From an uncultured Bacilli bacterium (GTDB lineage: Bacteria; Bacillota_I; Bacilli_A; RF39; UBA660), in the NCBI GenBank assembly GCA_947625425.1, contig CANQOH010000002.1:1-64000 (forward strand): a stretch of DNA of 64,000 bases. Reading direction: 5' to 3'. Positions 58,456 through 64,000 of the stretch are shown here, piece by piece. Positions within the stretch are counted from its first letter, which is position 1; every line of letters begins with the position of its first letter. The notes beneath the pieces are model-generated. The model did no database searches, was not told the DNA's origin, and worked only from the letters and a program-made list of their open reading frames with translations. A program made the position numbers and the translations under genes.

Positions 58456-60477
58456 ATGAAAAAATTAGTTATAGTGGAATCTCCAAGTAAAAGTAAAACT
58501 ATCGAAAAATATTTAGGAACTGATTATAAAGTAGTTGCTAGTATGGGACATATCAGAGATTTAGCTACGACTGGTAAATTCGGCTTAGGTGTTGACGTCG
58601 ATAATGACTTTAAACCTTCTTATATACCAATGAAAGGTAAAAATAAAGTTATTAGTGAATTAAAAAAATTAAGTAAAGAGTCAGAACATATATATTTAGC
58701 AACCGACCCAGATCGTGAAGGAGAAGCTATTAGTTGGCATTTAAAAGAAGCTTTAGGCCTTAAAAAAGGTTATGAAAGAGTTACTTTTAATGAAATAACT
58801 AAAGATGTCATAATTGATGCTTTTAATAATCCCCGTGATATTGATCTTGATTTAGTTAAAAGTCAAGAGACTAGAAGAATCTTAGATCGTATTATCGGTT
58901 TTAGATTATCTAAATTAATGCAATCTAAAACTGGTGGTAAAAGTGCTGGTCGTGTTCAAAGTGTCGCTTTAAAACTAATTGTTGATCGCGAAAGAGAAAT
59001 TGCGGCTTTCATACCTGAAGAATATTGGACAATTACAGCTTTATTCGACAAGATGGAAGCAGTTGCTGAAAAATATAAAGGTCATAAATTAGAAATAAAG
59101 AATGAAGCTGAAGCCGATCATATCATTAACTCTTTAGATGAATTATTTGAAATAACTAATATTGAAAGCAAAGAAAAAGCTAAAAAAGGTGTTATGCCTT
59201 TTAAAACTAGTACTTTACAACAAACAGCAGTTAATAAACTTAATTTCGCTAGTAGTAAAACAATGCGTATAGCTCAAAAACTATATGAAGGTATTGATAT
59301 CGGTAGTGAGACTGTCGGTTTAATTACCTATATGCGTACCGATAGTGAAAGATTAAGTCCTGTATTTATCAATGAAACATTTAAATATATTAAAGATACC
59401 TATGGTGACAAATATTTAGGTCATGTTAAAGTACCTAAAAAGAATGAAAACATTCAAGATGCTCATGAAGGTATCAGAGTTACTAGTGCTTATCGTACTC
59501 CAGCCAGTTTAAAGCAATATTTAACTAACGACGAATATAAACTATATAGTTTAATTTATGCTCGTAGTTTAGCTTGCTTAATGGCTGATGCTAAAGTTAA
59601 AGCTACTTCTGTAACCTTAATGAATAATGATTATGAATTTAAAGCTAATGGTAGTATATTAGTCTTTGACGGCTATTTAAAAGTATATGGTGATTATGAA
59701 TCATCTGAAGATGTCGTTTTACCAAATCTTGAGGGCATAAAAACTTTAGTAGCTGATGATGTTTTAAAAGAACAACACTTTACTAAACCAGCTCCTCGTT
59801 ATACTGAAAGCTCTTTAATTAAAGAATTAGAAAAACTAGGTATTGGTAGACCTTCTACTTATGCGACAATTATGGAAACAATTAAAGCTCGTGACTATGT
59901 AACTGTTGAAGATAAGAAATTTGTACCAACAGCAGTTGGTATTGAAACAACTGATAAATTACAAGAAGGTTTTAGCGATATTATTAACGTTGAATATACT
60001 GCTAATATGGAAACAGAACTTGATGAAATAGCTGAAGCTAAAATAAACAATGTTACCGTATTAAAAGATTTCTATAATAAATTTGAACCTTTAGTCGAAG
60101 ATGCCTTTAAACATATGGAGAAAAAAGAAGCTGAACAAACCGGTGAAACCTGTCCTGAATGTGGTAGTCCTCTAGTAATTAGAAATGGTCGTTATGGTGA
60201 ATTTATTGCTTGTTCAAATTATCCAGAATGCAAATACATCAAAAAAGAAGAAGTTGAAGTCAAAGAAGTTTGTCCATGTCCAAATTGTGGTGGCAAAATA
60301 ATCGAAAAGAAAAGTCATCGTGGCAAAGTCTTCTATGGCTGCAATAACTATCCAAAATGTAAAACTGCCTACTGGTATATCCCAATCAATAAAATGTGTC
60401 CAGAATGTAATAACATGTTACTAGATAAAGGCAAAAAAATAATCTGTAGTAATTGTGATTATGAAGAAGATAAGTAA
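58456..60477 (+). CDS. topA: DNA topoisomerase I
   Basis: 673 residues. Type IA enzyme that relaxes negative supercoils. TOPRIM: LVIVESPSKSKTIEKYLG and ATDPDREGEAISWH; active site Tyr in LITYMRTDSERL near 292; HEGIRVT follows. The C-terminus has three zinc-ribbon units: CPECG...CSNYPEC, CPNCGG...CNNYPKC and a shorter CPEC...CSNC. Usual neighbour dprA is absent. SD AAAGGAA. Confidence 0.97.
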   Translation: MKKLVIVESPSKSKTIEKYLGTDYKVVASMGHIRDLATTGKFGLGVDVDNDFKPSYIPMKGKNKVISELKKLSKESEHIYLATDPDREGEAISWHLKEALGLKKGYERVTFNEITKDVIIDAFNNPRDIDLDLVKSQETRRILDRIIGFRLSKLMQSKTGGKSAGRVQSVALKLIVDREREIAAFIPEEYWTITALFDKMEAVAEKYKGHKLEIKNEAEADHIINSLDELFEITNIESKEKAKKGVMPFKTSTLQQTAVNKLNFASSKTMRIAQKLYEGIDIGSETVGLITYMRTDSERLSPVFINETFKYIKDTYGDKYLGHVKVPKKNENIQDAHEGIRVTSAYRTPASLKQYLTNDEYKLYSLIYARSLACLMADAKVKATSVTLMNNDYEFKANGSILVFDGYLKVYGDYESSEDVVLPNLEGIKTLVADDVLKEQHFTKPAPRYTESSLIKELEKLGIGRPSTYATIMETIKARDYVTVEDKKFVPTAVGIETTDKLQEGFSDIINVEYTANMETELDEIAEAKINNVTVLKDFYNKFEPLVEDAFKHMEKKEAEQTGETCPECGSPLVIRNGRYGEFIACSNYPECKYIKKEEVEVKEVCPCPNCGGKIIEKKSHRGKVFYGCNNYPKCKTAYWYIPINKMCPECNNMLLDKGKKIICSNCDYEEDK

Positions 60478-60493
60478 TTATCTTCTTTTTTTG
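60465..60493 (+). terminator. Terminator overlapping the end of topA
   Basis: AGAAGATAA (60465-60473) / TTATCTTCT (60478-60486), GTAA loop with the stop codon, T-run. Confidence 0.85.
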
Positions 60494-60578
60494 TCTAGTA
60501 AGTGTTAGGTAAAATTCTTATTTATTGAAAAATAATTTCTAGTATTTTATACTTAAATTAATAATAGGGTGAAATAGT

Positions 60579-61613
60579 ATGGAAAAAGTAAAAAAAGTAT
60601 TTAATACTATTACTAAACAAATAAAAGATTTTATTGCTAAAAGTGCTCAAGATTCAAAACTATTAGAACTAATCTTCTTTAGTTTTGTTTTAGTGACTGT
60701 TATTTTATCAATAATGGGTATTTGTGTAGCTATGTCATCTAATAAATACCAAAGTGCCATTGTAACACCCGAAATAAATGATGATGAAGTAAAAGAAATG
60801 AATGATGGTGGATTCCTAAGTCGTGATGAAGACGAAGAAGAAACAAATAATGAATCATCAGAAGAAGAACCTGAAAACAACAATTCTAATAATAACGAAA
60901 ATAATAATCCAGATAATAATTCAGAGAACAATTCAAGTAACAATCAAAATAATAATGACAAACCAAATACTAACAATAACACCAATAATGACAAACCAAA
61001 TAGTAATAATAATTCTAATAGTAATTCCAACTCTAATTCAAATTCAAATAACAATAATAATAGTTCCAACGATAAACCAAATTCTAATAACAATCAACAA
61101 ACTAATCCTAGTAATGGAAATAGTTCAATGGGTGATAATTCAAATAACTCTAATAGTCAAAATCCATCTTCAAATAGCGGAAATAATAATCAACAATCTT
61201 CTACAACTCCATCAGAACTTATAACTATTAGTTGTTCTTCATCAACTAAGAAAAATCTAATTGAAAATAATGTCATATATCCAACAACTATTGTTGAACA
61301 AATCACCGCTAAATTTGATGCAAATACCAAAACATTTTATCAGGCTGATGTCACAATTGCTATGTACTATCTAAATCAAAATGTTGATGATTTAGATGCT
61401 CTCCAAACCTTATATGAAAAAAGACTAGGTATTTATGCAAGCTACTTCAATATTAGTAATCATCAAGTTGTTTTTTCATCACCAACAGAAGCTTATATCA
61501 ATTTAAAAAATTTAGATTATAAAACCTATTATGCTGGTTATGGTAAAGAAACTGAAACCTATGACTCATTTAAATATACCTTTGAAGCCGGTAATTATTT
61601 ATGTCGAACTTAA
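60579..61613 (+). CDS. Membrane-anchored surface protein with a long Asn/Ser-rich linker
   Basis: 344 residues; SD AGGGTGAA. Cytosolic head, TM helix (about 28-50), acidic stretch (DEDEEETNNESSEEEPE), an Asn/Ser low-complexity linker (about 97-210) with repeated DKPNxNN units, and a C-terminal globular domain of about 130 residues starting ITISCSSSTKK. Two cysteines bracket the domain (SCSS and the final LCRT), suggesting a disulfide. No family recognised for the domain; it probably sits beyond the cell wall. Confidence 0.75.
   Translation: MEKVKKVFNTITKQIKDFIAKSAQDSKLLELIFFSFVLVTVILSIMGICVAMSSNKYQSAIVTPEINDDEVKEMNDGGFLSRDEDEEETNNESSEEEPENNNSNNNENNNPDNNSENNSSNNQNNNDKPNTNNNTNNDKPNSNNNSNSNSNSNSNSNNNNNSSNDKPNSNNNQQTNPSNGNSSMGDNSNNSNSQNPSSNSGNNNQQSSTTPSELITISCSSSTKKNLIENNVIYPTTIVEQITAKFDANTKTFYQADVTIAMYYLNQNVDDLDALQTLYEKRLGIYASYFNISNHQVVFSSPTEAYINLKNLDYKTYYAGYGKETETYDSFKYTFEAGNYLCRT
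60870..61205 (+). repeat. Low-complexity Asn/Ser coding repeat
   Basis: AAT/AAC/TCA-rich imperfect repeats, including three to four GACAAACCAAAT-like units. It creates long open frames in other phases that are not genes. Confidence 0.8.
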
Positions 61614-61636
61614 AAAGATTATATAATCTTTTTTTT
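61612..61636 (+). terminator. Terminator of the surface protein gene
   Basis: AAAAAGATT (61612-61620) / AATCTTTTT (61625-61633), T-run. Confidence 0.8.
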
Positions 61637-61648
61637 ATGGCTAAATTT

Positions 61649-61657
61649 TGATATAAT
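61649..61657 (+). promoter_or_regulatory. Extended -10 promoter of lepA
   Basis: TGATATAAT 18 nt before the lepA start. Confidence 0.6.
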
Positions 61658-61675
61658 CCTACTTAGGTGATATTT

Positions 61676-63472
61676 ATGGGTCAAGAAAATATTCGTAACT
61701 TTTCCATTATTGCTCATATTGATCATGGTAAAAGTACCCTAGCTGATCGTATTCTAGAGATTACTGGTGGTGTTGATAAACATGATATGAAAGACCAAAT
61801 CCTTGATAGTATGGATCTTGAAAGAGAAAGAGGAATTACTATCAAGTTAAATGCTGTTCAGCTTAAATATAAATATAATAATGAAGAATATACTCTTCAT
61901 TTAATAGATACTCCAGGTCATGTCGATTTTAGTTATGAAGTATCAAGAAGTTTAGCTGCTTGTGAAGGAGCAATCTTAGTAGTCGATGCTGCTCAAGGTA
62001 TTGAAGCTCAAACTCTAGCTAATCTCTATTTAGCCTTAAATGATGACTTAGTAATAATCCCAGTAATTAATAAAATCGATTTACCTAATGCTGATGTTCC
62101 TAAAGTATTAAGAGAATTAAAAGAAGTATTAGGTTTTAATGAAGATGAAGTATTACTTTGTAGTGGTAAAACTGGTGAAGGTGTTGAAGATTTAATAAAA
62201 GCTATTATTGATCGTATCCCAGCTCCTAAAATAAATAATAATGCCCCAACAAGAGCCTTAATCTTTGATAGTCACTTTGATCCATATCGTGGGGTTATTG
62301 CTTTAGTCAGAGTCTTTGATGGTAAAATAACTAATAAAGATACCATGAAAATGTTAGCTACTAAAGACTGTTATGATGTTGTTGAACTAGGTGTTAATCA
62401 CCCTAAAGAAGAAATTAAAAATGAACTAGTATCTGGTGAAGTAGGTTGGATAAGTGGTTCTATTAAAGATATAAGAAGTGTTAGAGTTGGTGATACTTTA
62501 ACTGTCCTAAGTAATGAAGCTAAAGACCAGTTACCAGGTTATCAACCAATGAAACCAATGGTTTATAGTGGTATCTTTCCAGTTGAACCAAATAAATTTC
62601 CGCAACTACGTGAAGCTCTAGAAAAATTACAACTGAACGATGCTTCCCTAACTTTTGAACCTGAAACAAGTGATGCCTTAGGTTTCGGCTTCCGTACTGG
62701 TTTCCTAGGTTTACTTCATATGGATATTATCATGACTAGACTAGAAAGAGAATTTGATTTAGATATCATTGCTACTAGCCCCTCAGTTATCTATGAAGTT
62801 GACTTAACTAATAACGAAACAATCTTAATTGATAGTCCAACTAAAATGCCAGAACGTGGACTTATTAAAGAAATAAGAGAACCATATATTAGAACTAATA
62901 TCTTTGTTCCAAGTGATTATATTGGTCCAATCATGGAACTATGCCAAGATAAAAGAGGTATTTATAAAAGTATGGATTATATTGATCCAACTAGAGTTAA
63001 TATCCATTATGAAATACCTTTAGCTGAAATAGTTTATGACTTCTTTGATAAATTAAAAAGTATGACAAAAGGCTATGCCTCATTTGATTATGAATTATGT
63101 GGTTATAAACCATCAGATTTGGTAAAAATGGATATTTTAATTAATGGTGAAATAGTTGATGCCTTAAGTGTAATTGTTCATAAAGATCAAGCTTATAATC
63201 GTGGTAAAAAAGTTGTTGAAAGTTTAAGAGAAATAATTCCTCGTCAACTATTCCAAGTGCCATTACAAGCTAGTGTAGGTAGTAAGATTATCGCTCGTGA
63301 AAATATCAGTGCTATGCGTAAAAATGTCTTAGCTAAATGTTATGGTGGCGATATCTCCCGTAAAAAGAAATTATTAGAAAAACAAAAAGAAGGTAAAAAA
63401 CGTATGAAAATGGTCGGTAGAGTTGAAGTACCACAAGAAGCCTTCTTAGCTGTTTTAAAATCCGATAAGTAA
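61676..63472 (+). CDS. lepA: Elongation factor 4 (LepA)
   Basis: 598 residues; start 61676 with AGGTGAT. Ribosomal GTPase that can back-translocate or aid 30S assembly. G1 [14 protein letters not shown]2 RGITIK, G3 [12 protein letters not shown]4 NKIDLP; then EF-G-like domains and the LepA-specific C-terminus with [24 protein letters not shown] sequence (seen as [18 protein letters not shown]). Ends [11 protein letters not shown], typical. Confidence 0.97.
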   Translation: MGQENIRNFSIIAHIDHGKSTLADRILEITGGVDKHDMKDQILDSMDLERERGITIKLNAVQLKYKYNNEEYTLHLIDTPGHVDFSYEVSRSLAACEGAILVVDAAQGIEAQTLANLYLALNDDLVIIPVINKIDLPNADVPKVLRELKEVLGFNEDEVLLCSGKTGEGVEDLIKAIIDRIPAPKINNNAPTRALIFDSHFDPYRGVIALVRVFDGKITNKDTMKMLATKDCYDVVELGVNHPKEEIKNELVSGEVGWISGSIKDIRSVRVGDTLTVLSNEAKDQLPGYQPMKPMVYSGIFPVEPNKFPQLREALEKLQLNDASLTFEPETSDALGFGFRTGFLGLLHMDIIMTRLEREFDLDIIATSPSVIYEVDLTNNETILIDSPTKMPERGLIKEIREPYIRTNIFVPSDYIGPIMELCQDKRGIYKSMDYIDPTRVNIHYEIPLAEIVYDFFDKLKSMTKGYASFDYELCGYKPSDLVKMDILINGEIVDALSVIVHKDQAYNRGKKVVESLREIIPRQLFQVPLQASVGSKIIARENISAMRKNVLAKCYGGDISRKKKLLEKQKEGKKRMKMVGRVEVPQEAFLAVLKSDK

Positions 63473-63497
63473 GCAATAATAATGCTTGCTTTTTTTA
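63471..63497 (+). terminator. Terminator of lepA
   Basis: AAGCAA (63471-63476) / TTGCTT (63486-63491), or AAGCA/TGCTT, followed by eight T; begins in the stop codon. Confidence 0.65.
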
Positions 63498-63542
63498 TTG
63501 GTTGTGTATACAATATTAACTACGTGAAAAAGAGGGTTTAAA

Positions 63543-64000
63543 ATGATTGATATTACACAAAATGAAGAAGATAAAGACCAATATATTACAAAAGTCTATT
63601 TAAAAGATGATGCTAATAAATTTATTAAATGTTATGCATCAGGTCGTCTTGAAGAACAAGATTTTACTATTTCTCAATTAAATCAAACACTATTCCAAAT
63701 GGAAAAACAATATTTACAATATCGTGAAGAATTTATCGCTAGTACTTTTAATAAACTAAAGAAAGTTTCTATTAACAAACTAATTGAAGCTTTTATAGCT
63801 ATTGCAGGTGTTTATTTAACTAGTCAAATAGATATGCCATCTATTCTAAAAATTCTAATTGCAACTATTTTAGTAGTAGGTTCTATCTGCTATCAAAGAA
63901 AACAAAGTGATATTGAAGAAGAAAACGAATCTAATTTAAGAATAGTTGCCACCGCTGATGAATTCTTAGAACATAAAGATAAATTTAAAATAAAAGTTAA
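63543..64000 (+). CDS. Membrane protein of unknown function, cut by the window end
   Basis: 152 residues visible, no stop before the edge. SD AGAGGG. A hydrophilic, helical N-terminus (EDKDQYITKVYLKDD, LEEQDFTISQLNQTL) of about 85 residues, then two TM helices (about 87-121) and a polar segment. No family recognised; the C-terminus is missing. Confidence 0.65.
   Translation, partial: MIDITQNEEDKDQYITKVYLKDDANKFIKCYASGRLEEQDFTISQLNQTLFQMEKQYLQYREEFIASTFNKLKKVSINKLIEAFIAIAGVYLTSQIDMPSILKILIATILVVGSICYQRKQSDIEEENESNLRIVATADEFLEHKDKFKIKV

Noticed and set aside
59041..59055. Further Spo0A-box 7-mers (for example near 4523, 34112, 53757 and 59045)
   Set aside because: They are inside coding sequence and not near a promoter, so they show the chance background.
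60823..61224. Ile/Thr-rich 133-codon frame overlapping the Asn/Ser linker
   Set aside because: It is the shifted reading of low-complexity AAT/TCA repeats and has no SD.

Overview
The window is AT-rich DNA (roughly 27-30 % GC by eye, not computed) with 68 protein genes, 62 of them on the + strand. TGA is used as a normal stop (for example at the end of fmt), so this is not a Mycoplasma-type code. The gene set is that of a walled, low-GC Bacillota of the class Bacilli, probably with a compact genome: DnaB/DnaI primosome, LexA, SirA, YneF, RarA, RbgA, a lipoteichoic-acid-type synthase, a class B PBP, a sortase-like protein, and the sporulation-linked genes sigG, ylmC, sirA, ylbD and ylbE. An uncultured gut lineage near Erysipelotrichia/RF39 is possible, but I cannot prove it from the sequence. 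There are no rRNA or tRNA genes, CRISPR arrays, prophage or IS elements that I can see.

Layout. 1-5.5 kb: end of an HU gene, two membrane-anchored proteins, dnaB, dnaI and fmt. 5.5-14.3 kb: phospholipid synthesis (CDP-alcohol phosphatidyltransferase), a degenerate P-type-ATPase-like protein, a MYG1 hydrolase, a 1143-residue protein of unknown function, a CmpB-type membrane protein and an ArsP_2-type heavy-metal permease. 14.3-20 kb: a cation P-type ATPase behind a possible attenuator, several membrane proteins and a DUF1287 peptidase-like protein. 20-24.3 kb: CarD with a small alpha-CTD-like protein, an XRE regulator, an ADP-ribosylglycohydrolase, an Rpn nuclease, sigG and ylmC. 24.3-27.3 kb: lspA, rluD and a rhomboid protease. 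27.3-32.3 kb: an SOS and sporulation cluster with the B. subtilis order lexA - small membrane protein (the yneA position) - tkt - sirA - yneF, interrupted by a UgtP-type glucosyltransferase. 33-38 kb: parE, parC, ylbD and ylbE. 38-45.8 kb: pilin-like protein, nfo, rarA, an XRE membrane regulator, a PBP, rpmG and efp. 45.8-52.3 kb: GH3 enzyme, nucleotidyltransferase, YgjP-like peptidase, TrmH-type methylase, rimM, trmD and rplS. 52.3-64 kb: lepB, sortase-like gene, rbgA, rnhB, ltaS-type gene, topA, lepA and a truncated last gene.

How it works together. Envelope genes are scattered but coherent: a PgsA-type enzyme, a UgtP-type glucosyltransferase and an LtaS-type synthase fit glycolipid-anchored polymer synthesis; a PBP, a GH3 hexosaminidase, a sortase-like protein and both signal peptidases complete the surface theme. 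The DNA-damage theme is LexA, its divergent small membrane protein, RarA, endonuclease IV and RNase HII. LexA-box-like sites sit in the spacers of the promoters for the small membrane protein and for rarA, and overlap the lexA -35.

Gene expression signals are compact. Most genes have a TGNTATAAT extended -10 only 10-40 nt before the start codon, the SD is usually GGTGAT-like, and many terminators begin inside the last codons of the gene. The most notable pattern is that three sporulation-associated genes (sigG, sirA, ylbD) each have their SD inside the 3' arm of a terminator-like hairpin. Other points worth following are the 45-residue candidate SOS division inhibitor, the ATPase-like relic, the CarD/alpha-CTD pair and the 1143-residue protein.
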